A stretch of DNA of 64,000 nt from Nocardia rhamnosiphila NBRC 108938 (GTDB lineage: Bacteria; Actinomycetota; Actinomycetes; Mycobacteriales; Mycobacteriaceae): NCBI RefSeq assembly GCF_000720425.1, contig NZ_JOAJ01000014.1, positions 4,889 to 68,888 of the forward strand, in the 5' to 3' direction. Under the pieces are notes generated by a model that worked only from the letters and a program-made list of their open reading frames with translations, had not been told where the DNA came from and made no database searches. Below are positions 1 to 8,903 of the stretch, piece after piece (positions within the stretch are counted from its first letter, which is position 1; the number at the start of each line of letters is the position of its first letter). The position numbers and the translations under genes are program-made.

Positions 1-1
1 T

Positions 2-127
2 GAGGTGACCGGTCCCGGTCACTCCTATGACGCCGGTGAGTCGTCGCACGGCTCGCATGTGGCGTTCGATGCCCTCGAGGCACCCAAAGCAGCGTTGATC
101 GGAGGCCGGGCAAGTGGCAAGTACTAA
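2..127 (+). CDS. C-terminal end of an unidentified protein (partial)
   Basis: An open frame enters from the left edge and stops at TAA 125-127, giving 41 residues that end in ...RASGKY. It overlaps the start of the next gene by 14 bases, as is common for translationally coupled actinobacterial genes. No domain can be recognised from this tail. It could be chance, because a high-GC frame of this length is often open, but the overlap with a well-supported start favours a real gene end. In mycobacteria the gene preceding the DUF5130 homologue is Rv2469c; whether this is its orthologue cannot be seen here. Confidence 0.45.
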   Translation, partial: EVTGPGHSYDAGESSHGSHVAFDALEAPKAALIGGRASGKY

Positions 128-578
128 GTGGCCGGCGGTGGTCGAGTCCGAACTGCCGCGTGGATACGCGCTCACCAGCAGCGGCCGGGTCTCCGGGGTG
201 CACGAGGCCGGTGACGTGTTCAAAGAGGCGCCGTTCGACAACAACGAGCGGCTGGCCATGGACAATGTGCTCACTGAGGCCACTCGGGCGACCAAGGTCC
301 GGTTCAACGTGTTCATCGGCGATCTCGGTGTGGATCCCGCGGCCACGGTCGACGCGCTGTTCCCCACCACCCCGGAGGCGGCACGTTCGGTGCTCATCGC
401 CGTCTCCCCGAACGACCACGCCGTGGAGGTCCGCTCCGGGAGGGATGTGGCCGAGCGCGCGAACGACCGGGTGTGCCAGCTCGGGGTCACCGCCGCGTTG
501 AGTTCGCTGCGACAGGGTGAGCTGATCGACGGGCTGATCTCGGCGGTGCGGGTGATGGCCGCCGCCATCGGCCGCTGA
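114..578 (+). CDS. DUF5130 family protein (TPM-like)
   Basis: A 154-residue protein starting with GTG at 114, supported by GGAGG at 101-105. No signal peptide or membrane segment is visible. The middle has alternating hydrophobic strands (VRFNVFIGDLG, then SVLIAVSPNDHAVEV) followed by a helix-rich C-terminus, the pattern of the actinobacterial DUF5130 family, which resembles TPM domains. Its place beside pepN matches the mycobacterial Rv2468c-Rv2467 neighbourhood. The molecular function is unknown. It converges on pepN, with a shared hairpin terminator between the two. Confidence 0.7.
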   Translation: MASTKWPAVVESELPRGYALTSSGRVSGVHEAGDVFKEAPFDNNERLAMDNVLTEATRATKVRFNVFIGDLGVDPAATVDALFPTTPEAARSVLIAVSPNDHAVEVRSGRDVAERANDRVCQLGVTAALSSLRQGELIDGLISAVRVMAAAIGR

Positions 579-618
579 CACCTTCCGGCCGATGGCCGGG
601 AGCACTCGCAGAGACGAC

Positions 619-651
619 AACGGCGCGTCCACCACTGGTGGACGCGCCGTT
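619..651. terminator. Bidirectional hairpin terminator between DUF5130 gene and pepN
   Basis: A 16-bp arm at 619-634 is the exact reverse complement of 636-651, so a long GC-rich hairpin can form. It lies in the 86-bp gap between two convergent genes, 40 bases after one stop and 14 bases from the other. Such hairpins without a clear U-tract are usual intrinsic terminators in actinobacteria. Confidence 0.8.
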
Positions 652-664
652 CGCTGTTCGGAGC

Positions 665-3232
665 TCAGGAGATATCGAAGGCGCGGGCCCGCAGTGACCT
701 CTCGACCCCCGCTTTACCCTCGCTCACCAGGCGTCGCAGGGCCGGCGGGTGATCGGCGGCGAGGAATTCGTCGGCGCGGGCGACGGCTTCGTCGCTGATA
801 TCCCAGGCCGGGTACAGCCCGACCACCACGGTTTGCGCGACCTCACTGGACCGGCGTTCCCAGACCGCGGGGATCTCGTCGAAATACCGCGCCACGAACG
901 GCGCCAGCAGGCTGTCCTGGCCGGCCGGCGCGAAACCGCCGACGATGGAACGGGCGGTGATGTTGGGGACCGAATCGTCGCCGATCACCTTCTCCCACGC
1001 CGATTCCTTCACCTGCTGCAGCGGGCGCGCGGTGGCCGCGGTGGCCGCCTGCCGCCGGCCGGCCGCCGTTTCGTCGTTGCGCAGTTCGGCATCGATGGTC
1101 GGGGTGTCCGGGCCGTCGGCGTCGATCTCGCCGGCCGCCGCGAGGGCGGTGAGCAACCGCCAGCGCAGGTCGGTGTCGACGGTCAGGCCGGGCAGGCCGA
1201 CGGCCGCCGGATCGCCATCGAGCAGTTCGCGCAGCACCTCGCTGTGCCAGGCGGACAGTTTGGCGCCGGTGAGAGCGTTGACGAACGCGAGCTGATGATC
1301 GGATCCGGGAGCCGCTTCACGCGCCAGCTCCAGGAGCCGGTTCGCGTATTCCGGCCAGCCGGTGGTCTCGGCCCAGGCCGGATCGGCGTAGCTGCGCAGG
1401 GTGGTGTTGGCCTGCATGAGCAGCCGCTGCACCACGCCGATCTCGGTTTCCGCGCCGATACCCCGCTGGACCAGCGCGACGAAATCGCGGGCGCGGAACT
1501 CGGCCTGCCGGGTCATCTCCCAGGCCGCGGACCAGGCGAGGGTGCGGGGGAGGGGGTCGGCGATATCGGCGATCCGGTTCACCAGCACATCGAGCGAATC
1601 GGCATCGAGGCGCACCGAGCAATAGGTGAGATCGTCATCGTTGACCAGCACGAACTTCCCGCGTTCGGTACCGACCAACTCGGGGACCTCGGTGCGCTCG
1701 GCGGCGTCCAGGTCGAGTTCCACCCGCCGGGTGCGTACCAGTTTGCCGTCGCGGTCGTCGTAGACGCCGATGGCCAGGCGATGCACGCGCTGTTCCCCGG
1801 CGCCGGGCGCCGCACCCTCCTGGACCACCGCGAAGGAGGTGAACGTGCCGTCGGCGCCGACCTCGAAGTCGGGGCGCAGGATATTGAGGCCGGTGGTCTT
1901 CAACCACTGGGCGCCCCAGGTGGACAGATCGCGACCCGAGGATTTCTCCAGCGCGGCCAGCAGGTCGTCGAAGGTGGCGTTGCCGTAGGCGTGGTCGGCG
2001 AAGTAGGCGCGCAGACCGGCCAGGAACGGTTCCAGCCCGACGTAGGCCACGAGCTGTTTGAGCACGCTCGCGCCCTTGGCGTAGGTGATGCCGTCGAAGT
2101 TCACCTCCACCGCCGCCAGGTCGGGGATATCGGCGGCGATCGGGTGGGTGGAGGGCAGCTGATCCTGCCGGTACGCCCACGATTTCTCGACATTGGCGAA
2201 GGTGGTCCAGGCGCTGGTGTACTCGGTGGCCTCGGCCTGGCACAGCACCGACGCGAAGGTCGCGAAGGATTCGTTGAGCCACAGGTCGTCCCACCACTTC
2301 ATGGTGACCAGGTCGCCGAACCACATATGCGCCATCTCGTGCAGTACGGTCTCCGCGCGCCGCTCGTAGGAGGCCCGGGTGACCTTCGACCGGAAGACAT
2401 AGTCCTCGAGGAAGGTGACCGCGCCCGCGTTCTCCATGGCGCCGGCATTGAACTCCGGGACGAACAGCTGATCGTATTTCCCGAACGCGTACGGGACGCC
2501 GAAGTTCTTGTGGTAGAAACCGAAACCCTGCTTGGTCTCGGTGAACAGCCGGTCGGCGTCCATATGTTCGGCCAGCGAGGCGCGGCAGTAGATGCCCAGC
2601 GGGATATCACCGTGCTCGTCGGTGTAGGTATCGGTCCATTCGGCGTAGGGACCGGCGATGAGCGCCACGAGGTAGGTGCTCATGAGCGGAGTGGTGGCGA
2701 ATCGGTGCTTCCCGCCGTCCACAGTGCCGGCGCCGTTGGAGATGACCTTCCAGTCCGCCGGGGCGGTGACCTCGATATCGAAAGTGGCCTTGAGGTCGGG
2801 CTGGTCGAAGCAGGCGAACATCCGCTTGGCGTCGGCCGTCTCGAATTGCGAGTACAGATAGACCGTGTCGTCGGCCGGATCGACGAACCGGTGCAGGCCC
2901 TCACCGGTGTGGGAGTACTCGCAGTCGGCTTCCACCACGAGTTCGTTGCGCTCGGCGAGGTCGGTGAGGGTGAGGCCGGTGGACTCGTCGTAGCGGTCGA
3001 TATCGAGCGGGGTGCCGTTGAGCACCGCCGAACGCACTCCCCGGGCGACGATATCGACGAACGTGGACGCACCGGGTTTCGCGGTGAAGGTGACCGTACT
3101 GCGGGACAGGAACGTCTGCTCGCCCGGTTTCCCCGCCCCGTCGGTCAGATCGAGGTCGATGCGGTAGTTCTCGACCGAGACGACCTCGGCGCGTTCGATC
3201 GCCTGTTCGCGGGTGAGGTTCGGTGCGGACAT
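665..3232 (-). CDS. pepN: Aminopeptidase N (M1 family zinc metallopeptidase)
   Basis: An 855-residue cytosolic aminopeptidase that removes N-terminal residues from peptides. The substrate-binding GAMEN motif is at residues 264-268, and the zinc site is HEMAH (298-302) with Glu321, giving the M1 pattern HExxH-x18-E. The N-terminus (MSAPNLTREQ) begins at ATG 3230-3232, preceded by AAGGAG about 5 bases upstream. The frame stays open further upstream but that part is not family-like, so I reject a longer protein. Length fits actinobacterial PepN (about 860). It is divergent from purC with about 120 bases between. Confidence 0.97.
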   Translation of the reverse strand: MSAPNLTREQAIERAEVVSVENYRIDLDLTDGAGKPGEQTFLSRSTVTFTAKPGASTFVDIVARGVRSAVLNGTPLDIDRYDESTGLTLTDLAERNELVVEADCEYSHTGEGLHRFVDPADDTVYLYSQFETADAKRMFACFDQPDLKATFDIEVTAPADWKVISNGAGTVDGGKHRFATTPLMSTYLVALIAGPYAEWTDTYTDEHGDIPLGIYCRASLAEHMDADRLFTETKQGFGFYHKNFGVPYAFGKYDQLFVPEFNAGAMENAGAVTFLEDYVFRSKVTRASYERRAETVLHEMAHMWFGDLVTMKWWDDLWLNESFATFASVLCQAEATEYTSAWTTFANVEKSWAYRQDQLPSTHPIAADIPDLAAVEVNFDGITYAKGASVLKQLVAYVGLEPFLAGLRAYFADHAYGNATFDDLLAALEKSSGRDLSTWGAQWLKTTGLNILRPDFEVGADGTFTSFAVVQEGAAPGAGEQRVHRLAIGVYDDRDGKLVRTRRVELDLDAAERTEVPELVGTERGKFVLVNDDDLTYCSVRLDADSLDVLVNRIADIADPLPRTLAWSAAWEMTRQAEFRARDFVALVQRGIGAETEIGVVQRLLMQANTTLRSYADPAWAETTGWPEYANRLLELAREAAPGSDHQLAFVNALTGAKLSAWHSEVLRELLDGDPAAVGLPGLTVDTDLRWRLLTALAAAGEIDADGPDTPTIDAELRNDETAAGRRQAATAATARPLQQVKESAWEKVIGDDSVPNITARSIVGGFAPAGQDSLLAPFVARYFDEIPAVWERRSSEVAQTVVVGLYPAWDISDEAVARADEFLAADHPPALRRLVSEGKAGVERSLRARAFDIS

Positions 3233-3352
3233 CGGGCTCCTTCGAGGACACGAGTGCAACGGGCACGGGCGTTGTCCACAATGCCACGCCGGTAAGGTTG
3301 CCCGCGCGGGAGTCGATCTCGCCGGCCACACGACCAGGATCGGAGCGATAAC

Positions 3353-4192
3353 GTGAAGCATGTGCACGCCGGAAAGGTGCGCGACCTGTACACCGACGGC
3401 GACACGCTGCTCCTGGTCGCCTCGGACCGGGTCTCGGTGTACGACGTCTCGCTGCCCACCCCGATCCCGGACAAGGGCGCCCTGCTGACCCAGCTGTCGA
3501 ACTGGTGGTTCGAGTATTTCGCCGATATCCCCAACCATGTGCTCTCCGCTACGGATGTGCCGCCGGAGTTCGCGGGCCGGGCCGTGCGGGTGAAGCCGTT
3601 GAAGATGGTGCTGGTGGAGTGTGTCGCCCGGGGTTACCTGGTGGGTTCGGGATGGAAGGACTACCAGCGCACCGGTTCGGTCTCGGGGATCAGGCTGCCC
3701 GAGGGATTGCGCGAGGGCGACAAACTTCCCGAACCGATCTTCACCCCGACCACCAAAGTGTCCGATACCGGCCACGACGAGCCCATGACCTTCGACGAGG
3801 TGGTCGCGCAGGAGGGTGCCGAGGTCGCCGGGCGACTGCGCGACCTCACGCTCGACCTGTACTCCCGGGGCGCGGCCTACGCGGCCGAACGCGGTGTGAT
3901 CATCGCCGATACGAAGGTCGAATTCGGCTGGGACGGTGATGTCCTCACCCTCGGCGATGAACTCCTGACCTCCGATTCGTCCCGCTTCTGGCCGGCCGCG
4001 GAGTGGGAGCCCGGCCGGCCGCAGCGGTCGTTCGACAAGCAGTTCGTCCGGGATTGGGCCACCTCCACCGGCTGGGACAAGGAACCGCCCGGCCCGGAGA
4101 TCCCGGCCGATATCGTCGCGGCGACCCGCAGCAAGTACGTCGAAGCCTACGAGCTGATCACCGGCCGCAGCTGGGGGTCGCCGGGGGCGTGA
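3353..4192 (+). CDS. purC: Phosphoribosylaminoimidazole-succinocarboxamide synthase
   Basis: SAICAR synthase joins L-aspartate to CAIR using ATP in de novo purine synthesis. The 279-residue protein has the family's opening GKVRDLY, the SDRVSVYDV segment, ECVARGYLVGSGWKDY and the PIFTPTTK nucleotide/substrate motif. GTG 3353 is chosen because GGAG lies at 3342-3345. It is slightly short at the N-terminus compared with many actinobacterial PurC proteins (about 295 residues). No other purine gene is next to it: it sits between pepN (divergent) and a convergent flavoprotein gene, whereas in mycobacteria purC lies in a separate pur region. Confidence 0.95.
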   Translation: MKHVHAGKVRDLYTDGDTLLLVASDRVSVYDVSLPTPIPDKGALLTQLSNWWFEYFADIPNHVLSATDVPPEFAGRAVRVKPLKMVLVECVARGYLVGSGWKDYQRTGSVSGIRLPEGLREGDKLPEPIFTPTTKVSDTGHDEPMTFDEVVAQEGAEVAGRLRDLTLDLYSRGAAYAAERGVIIADTKVEFGWDGDVLTLGDELLTSDSSRFWPAAEWEPGRPQRSFDKQFVRDWATSTGWDKEPPGPEIPADIVAATRSKYVEAYELITGRSWGSPGA

Positions 4193-4316
4193 GGCGCGGT
4201 GCCGGGGCCGGGCCGCTCGTAGCGTGCGGTAGTCGTGTTCGGCTCGGCGCGCTCACGACAAAGCCGGAGCCGGGTCGCTGATTCCGCCTCACCCGTTTTC
4301 GAGTGACGTGGGTCAC

Positions 4317-5540
4317 CTACCACAACGGCGTCGAGCGGTCCGCCAGCAGGGCCGGGTCGACCGGTTCGCCGGACAGGATCAGCTCCTTGATCCGGTCACC
4401 GACATCCCACACGTTCACGTTCATCCCCGCCAGTACCCGGTGCTGGGGATCGAGCCAGAACGCGACGAATTCCAGGCCGTCGCGGTCACCGCGGACGACC
4501 ACCTGCTCGTAGTCGCCCGGTGCGGCGAACCCGGTGTACTCCATCCCGAGGTCGTACTGGTCGGTGAAGAAGTAGGGGAGCCGGTCGTAGGACGCGGCGC
4601 GGCCGAGCATGGCCGCGGCCGCCACCGCGGGCTGATTCAATGCGTTCGCCCAGTGCTCCACCCGGATACGGCGGCCCAGTACCGGGTGGTCCTGCTCGGC
4701 GATATCGCCCACCGCGACGATATTCGGATCGCTACTGGTCAGGCTCGCATCGACCAGGACACCACTCCCGGTCAGCAGACCGGACGCTTCGGCGAGTTCG
4801 ATATTCGGCCGGGCCCCCACCGCGACCAGGACCGCGTCCGCGCCGAATTCGGTACCGTCCGCGAGCGCGACACCGGTCGCCCGGCCGTCCGCGGTCGTGA
4901 TCTGCTGGACCCGCGCCCCGAAACGCAGGTCGACCCCGTGGCGGCGGTGCAGTTGCGCGAAGACCTCGCCCATTTCCGGGCCGAGCGCGCCCACCAGGGG
5001 CGCGGAGCCGGTTTCGAGGATGGTGACCGCCACATCCGCGGCGCGTGCCGCCGCGGTGACCTCGAGCCCGATCCAGCCCGCCCCGATGACCACCAGGCGC
5101 CGGGCGGTGCGGAACAGCTCGATCAGCGCATCCGATTCGCCCAGGGTGCGCAGGGTGTACACACCCTCGGCATCGGCGCCGGGAATGGGCAGGACACGGG
5201 ACTCCGCGCCCGTGGCCAGCGCGAGCCTGTCGTATTCCAGCGTCGAGCCGTCGGGCAGCGCCACGGTCCGGGTGGCCCGGTCGATCGCGGTGACCTCGGT
5301 GCCCAGCCGCAGATCCACATTGTGGTCCCGGTACCAGGCCGCGGTCTCCACGGTGAACTCCTCGACCGGTTTCGTCCCGGCCAGGTACTCCTTGGACAAC
5401 GGCGGCCGCTCGTACGGCAGTCGATCCTCTCTGCCGATCAGAGTGATGTGCCCGTCGAAATCGTTGTCTCGCAGCGCCCGGGCGACTTTCGCCCCGGCCA
5501 GGCCGGCGCCGACGATGACGAAATGCTGCGCAGAGGTCAT
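4317..5540 (-). CDS. FAD-dependent ferredoxin/rubredoxin-type NAD(P)H reductase
   Basis: A 407-residue flavoprotein. An FAD-binding GAGLAG motif lies near residue 10, and a second, NAD(P)H-binding GAGWIG motif near residue 150. An ATG-like region VAVGARPN and the FAD-contacting VAVGDIAEQ follow. The C-terminal about 90 residues, including the FFTDQYD segment, fit the reductase C-terminal domain of BphA4-type ferredoxin reductases that feed electrons to dioxygenases or P450s. The start ATG 5538-5540 has AAGGGAG about 8 bases upstream. No ferredoxin or oxygenase gene adjoins it, so its partner is unknown. Confidence 0.88.
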   Translation of the reverse strand: MTSAQHFVIVGAGLAGAKVARALRDNDFDGHITLIGREDRLPYERPPLSKEYLAGTKPVEEFTVETAAWYRDHNVDLRLGTEVTAIDRATRTVALPDGSTLEYDRLALATGAESRVLPIPGADAEGVYTLRTLGESDALIELFRTARRLVVIGAGWIGLEVTAAARAADVAVTILETGSAPLVGALGPEMGEVFAQLHRRHGVDLRFGARVQQITTADGRATGVALADGTEFGADAVLVAVGARPNIELAEASGLLTGSGVLVDASLTSSDPNIVAVGDIAEQDHPVLGRRIRVEHWANALNQPAVAAAAMLGRAASYDRLPYFFTDQYDLGMEYTGFAAPGDYEQVVVRGDRDGLEFVAFWLDPQHRVLAGMNVNVWDVGDRIKELILSGEPVDPALLADRSTPLW

Positions 5541-5756
5541 GGCTGATACTCCCTTGTGGTGGGCGGTTCCAGCGACGATCCGAATCCTCCCGTCAGCCTA
5601 CAAAAGACAGCACTCGTCTCCGGGCCGGTTCGGGAACGAAAATCCACCGGGCGGGGTTGCTCGTTACAGCGCCTGTGTCCGGTGACCGGCCGGCACTGCG
5701 GCGGTAACCGTGGCGGTGGGTGGTATCCGCCGCCGACCTGTGGAGAGGAACGAAAC

Positions 5757-6404
5757 GTGCCCGACTCGGCCGTGAAGAAGGACCTTGCCGAATTCTGGTT
5801 CGACCCGCTGTGCCCGTGGTGCTGGATCACCTCCCGATGGATCCTCGAGGTCGCGAAGGTCCGCGATATCGAGACACGGTTCCATGTGATGAGCCTGGCG
5901 GTGCTCAACGAGGGGCGCGATCTGCCCCCGGAGTACCAGGAGCTCATGACCTACGCCTGGGGGCCGGTACGGGTGGCCGTCGCCGCGGCCGAGCAGCACG
6001 GCGAGGAGATCCTGTCGCCCCTGTACACCGCGCTGGGGACCCGGTTCCACAATCGCCGCGCCGAGTTCGAGCGCGAGGACGACCGCCTGGGCACTTTCGC
6101 CGCGATCGTGGCGGACGCGCTCGCGGAGATCGGGCTGCCTGCCGAACTCTCGGCCGCTGCCGAGAGCAGTGAATACGACGAGGCGCTGCGCAAGAGCCAC
6201 CACGCCGGGATGGACAAGGTCGGCCCGGATGTCGGCACGCCGACCATCCACGTCAACGGGGTCGCGTTCTTCGGCCCGGTGCTCTCCCGTATCCCGCGCG
6301 GTGAGGAAGCGGGCAAACTGTGGGATGCCGTGGTGACGCTGGCGGCCTACCCGCACTTCTTCGAACTCAAGCGCACCCGGGACGAGAGCCCGGAATTCGA
6401 CTGA
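5757..6404 (+). CDS. DsbA-family CPWC oxidoreductase, Rv2466c (mycothiol-dependent) type
   Basis: A 215-residue thioredoxin-fold protein with the active-site CPWC in [16 protein letters not shown] near residues 19-22 and the cis-Pro segment GTPTIHVNG later. This matches the mycobacterial Rv2466c family, a mycothiol-linked reductase known to activate nitro-aromatic prodrugs (established for the family). GTG 5757 is chosen because GGAGAGGA lies at 5742-5749. The frame is open about 200 bases further upstream but lacks family similarity there. Its place near pepN, rpiB and nei repeats the mycobacterial order. No signal peptide, so it is cytosolic. Confidence 0.92.
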   Translation: MPDSAVKKDLAEFWFDPLCPWCWITSRWILEVAKVRDIETRFHVMSLAVLNEGRDLPPEYQELMTYAWGPVRVAVAAAEQHGEEILSPLYTALGTRFHNRRAEFEREDDRLGTFAAIVADALAEIGLPAELSAAAESSEYDEALRKSHHAGMDKVGPDVGTPTIHVNGVAFFGPVLSRIPRGEEAGKLWDAVVTLAAYPHFFELKRTRDESPEFD

Positions 6405-6410
6405 GCCGCG

Positions 6411-6442
6411 GGGTTGCGGTTTCCGACCGGAAGCCGCAACCC
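6411..6442. terminator. Hairpin terminator between convergent genes
   Basis: GGGTTGCGG at 6411-6419 pairs with CCGCAACCC at 6434-6442, and an inner TTCC/GGAA pair extends the stem. It lies 6 bases after the oxidoreductase stop and 8 bases from the M48 gene end, so it probably serves both. Confidence 0.75.
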
Positions 6443-6449
6443 ACCCGGA

Positions 6450-7505
6450 TCAGCGCGGCGCTTTCGACAGCGCGACCGCGTCGCCGCCGTACCCGGGAGG
6501 CGGTGGCTGCCCGGGCAGCGGGCCGAACCGCGGCGGGGCCGGGTCGGGCCGCCAGAACAGCTTCCCGTGCCGGCTGCGATCACGCAGCGCCCACATGCGC
6601 CAGGTGAGCACGGGATGCGAGGCCATCGCATTGACCATCCAGACGAAGAACCCGCGTTCCTGGGCCGCGCGGTCGGCCATCTCGTCGAACCCCACCACCG
6701 AGTTCAGGTACTTTCCGGCCGCCAGGGTGCCCATCGCGGCGGGTGCCCCTTGCGGCCGATGGCAGTAACCGTGGTTGTCGGCGGTGTACTCCTGGGCGCG
6801 GATCAGCGAGTTGCCCAGCACCGGCAGGAACGGCACCAGGAACATGCCGAGCTGCCGCCAGTACGAGGCGTGGCCGGCCGCGATATGGCCCACTTCGTGA
6901 CCGATGATGAACGCCAGGGCGTCCGGTTCCCGGGCGGCGCCGCTGATCTCGAACAGATCGCTGTAGACCACCACGTAACGGCGGAAACCGTGTCCCGAGG
7001 CGAAGGCGTTGATCCGGCCGTTGCCCAGCACGACGTAGGCATCCGGGGCATTGGCCATACCGAAGCGGGCCGCGGCCTCCTGCACCATCCGGTAGCCCTC
7101 GGGGAACTGGGAAGGGGACATCTTCACCCCGTTGACCCGCTGGGATGACAGGTTGACGCCGCGACCGAACCAGAGCAGCAGCGGCGCCGCCACCAGGAGC
7201 AGGATGTACTGGTTGACCAGCCCGAGGAACAGCAGCAGGAAAGCCAGCAGATACGAGCCGACGGTGAGCAGTATCACCACGACCAGCAGCGGGATCTCCC
7301 AGCTGTGCCGGGCGGGCATCCCGAACGGCGACAGCCCGCGGGGCTCGTGCCGCGGCACCGGCGGTGGGGGATACCCGCCCGGGAGCGGGACGGAGGAGGC
7401 GGGGCGGTCGGTGAGCCACGGGTAGGGCCCGGGCTCCGGTGTACTCGCGGACCAGGCGGCGCCGGGGCCGGATCCGGACGGCTGCTGAGGGTCGTGCGGC
7501 TGCAT
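6450..7505 (-). CDS. M48-family membrane metalloprotease (HtpX/Ste24-like)
   Basis: The N-terminal about 65 residues are rich in Pro and Gly. Two hydrophobic segments follow (IPLLVVVILLTVGSYLLAF and a second directly after), then a protease domain with the zinc motif HEVGH and a later EYTADNHG segment supplying the third ligand. It is therefore a membrane-anchored zinc protease with a cytoplasmic catalytic domain, probably acting in membrane protein quality control. I use ATG 7503-7505, which has AGAG at a normal distance; GTG 7509-7511, two codons upstream, is possible. The Pro-rich tail is unusual for HtpX but common in actinobacterial homologues. Confidence 0.9.
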   Translation of the reverse strand: MQPHDPQQPSGSGPGAAWSASTPEPGPYPWLTDRPASSVPLPGGYPPPPVPRHEPRGLSPFGMPARHSWEIPLLVVVILLTVGSYLLAFLLLFLGLVNQYILLLVAAPLLLWFGRGVNLSSQRVNGVKMSPSQFPEGYRMVQEAAARFGMANAPDAYVVLGNGRINAFASGHGFRRYVVVYSDLFEISGAAREPDALAFIIGHEVGHIAAGHASYWRQLGMFLVPFLPVLGNSLIRAQEYTADNHGYCHRPQGAPAAMGTLAAGKYLNSVVGFDEMADRAAQERGFFVWMVNAMASHPVLTWRMWALRDRSRHGKLFWRPDPAPPRFGPLPGQPPPPGYGGDAVALSKAPR

Positions 7506-7582
7506 ACCCACGACTCTAAGCAGTGAGCCGGTGACACCGCCCGCCGTCGGCGTCCGGTTACGGGCCTGACAGAATCGCAGCC

Positions 7583-8056
7583 ATGCGCGTATACCTGGGT
7601 GCCGATCACGCTGGTTTCGAATTGAAGAACGCCGTCAAGGACCACCTGGAAAAGGCCGGTCACGAGGTCGTCGACTGCGGCGCCCTCGTCTACGACGCGC
7701 TCGACGACTATCCCGCCTTCTGCATCGAGGCGGCCCGCCGCACCGTCGCCGACCCGGGCAGCCTGGGACTGGTCTTCGGGGGGAGCGGTAACGGCGAGCA
7801 GATCGCCGCGAACAAGGTGCCGGGTGCGCGGTGCGCCCTGGCCTGGAGCGTCGAAACCGCACGCTTGGCCCGCGAACACAACAACGCGCAGTTGATCGGT
7901 ATCGGTGGCCGGATGCACTCGCGCGACGAAGCCCTCGCGATCGTGGACGCCTTCATCGAGACCCCGTGGTCCGACGAGGAGCGGCATCAGCGCCGGATCG
8001 ATATCCTCGCCGACTACGAGAAGTCCGGCGAACCGCCGGCGCTGCCCGCCAACTGA
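7583..8056 (+). CDS. rpiB: Ribose-5-phosphate isomerase B
   Basis: A 157-residue enzyme interconverting ribose 5-phosphate and ribulose 5-phosphate. It has the N-terminal GADHAGFELK phosphate/substrate loop and the GGSGNGEQIAANK segment. Glu72 in that segment corresponds to the catalytic base of the mycobacterial enzyme, which uses Glu where other RpiB proteins use Cys. The start ATG 7583 follows the family. It reads into the nei-type gene 24 bases downstream, as in mycobacteria (Rv2465c-Rv2464c), so the two are likely co-transcribed. Confidence 0.96.
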   Translation: MRVYLGADHAGFELKNAVKDHLEKAGHEVVDCGALVYDALDDYPAFCIEAARRTVADPGSLGLVFGGSGNGEQIAANKVPGARCALAWSVETARLAREHNNAQLIGIGGRMHSRDEALAIVDAFIETPWSDEERHQRRIDILADYEKSGEPPALPAN

Positions 8057-8080
8057 TCCATCGGGCAGGCGAGTAGTCGG

Positions 8081-8893
8081 GTGCCGGAAGGTCACACTCT
8101 GCACCGCCTCGCCCGCCGGCACGAACAGCGGCTGGCCGGCGCGGTGGTGCGGGTGACGAGCCCGCAGGGGAAGTTCGCGACGGGAGCCGCCCGGGTCGAC
8201 GGCCGGATTCTCGTCCGCTCCCAGGCGTGGGGCAAACATCTGCTCCACGAATACGAGGGTGAGCTGTACGTGCACATCCACCTGGGGTTGTACGGCGCCT
8301 TCAGCGAATCGGAGCTGCCGATGCCCGAGCCGGTGGGGCAGGTCCGGATGCGGCTCACCGGACCGGGCCGCGACGGCCGCGGGTTCGGCACCGACCTGCG
8401 CGGGCCCACCGCCTGCGAGATCCTCACCCCGCCGGAGACCGAGGCGCTCATCGCCCGCCTCGGACCCGACCCGCTGCGCCCGGACGCCGACCCGGACCGG
8501 GCGTGGGCGCGGATCCGCCGCTCACGGCGCAGTATCGGATCCTTGCTGATGGATCAGCGGGTGATCGCCGGAGTGGGCAATGTGTATCGCGCGGAAATAC
8601 TTTTCCGGCACGGTATCTCCCCGCAACGCCCGGGCGCCGAACTGACCGCCGCGCAGTGGTCGGCGCTGTGGGCCGACCTGGTCGACCTGATGCGGGTGGG
8701 CGTGCGCCGCGGGAAGATGCATGTGGTGCGGCCGGAGCACGATCACGGGGCGCCCTCCTATGCCGCGGACCGGCCGCGCACCTATGTCTACCGCCGGGCA
8801 GGAGAACCCTGCCGGTGCTGTAGCGGGCCGGTGCGGCATACGGTGCTGGAGGGCCGGAACCTGTTCTGGTGCGCGCAGTGCCAACCCGCCTGA
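8081..8893 (+). CDS. nei: Fpg/Nei-family DNA glycosylase (endonuclease VIII type)
   Basis: A 270-residue base-excision repair glycosylase/AP lyase. The start MPEGHTLHR supplies the catalytic N-terminal Pro and the following Glu. The H2TH region contains the GVGNVYRAEILF segment, and the C-terminal zinc finger is built from CRCC and WCAQC. The PEGHT opening is typical of the actinobacterial Nei2/Rv2464c branch rather than Fpg (PELPE). It starts with GTG at 8081 because the catalytic Pro must be residue 2. It ends 10 bases before the convergent diguanylate cyclase gene. Confidence 0.93.
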   Translation: MPEGHTLHRLARRHEQRLAGAVVRVTSPQGKFATGAARVDGRILVRSQAWGKHLLHEYEGELYVHIHLGLYGAFSESELPMPEPVGQVRMRLTGPGRDGRGFGTDLRGPTACEILTPPETEALIARLGPDPLRPDADPDRAWARIRRSRRSIGSLLMDQRVIAGVGNVYRAEILFRHGISPQRPGAELTAAQWSALWADLVDLMRVGVRRGKMHVVRPEHDHGAPSYAADRPRTYVYRRAGEPCRCCSGPVRHTVLEGRNLFWCAQCQPA

Positions 8894-8903
8894 ACCGCGC
8901 CGC

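Noticed and set aside
749..3295. 848-residue open frame opposite pepN
   Set aside because: Shadow of a high-GC gene: the sequence is Gly/Arg/Val-rich without domains, while the opposite strand encodes a full M1 peptidase with all catalytic residues.
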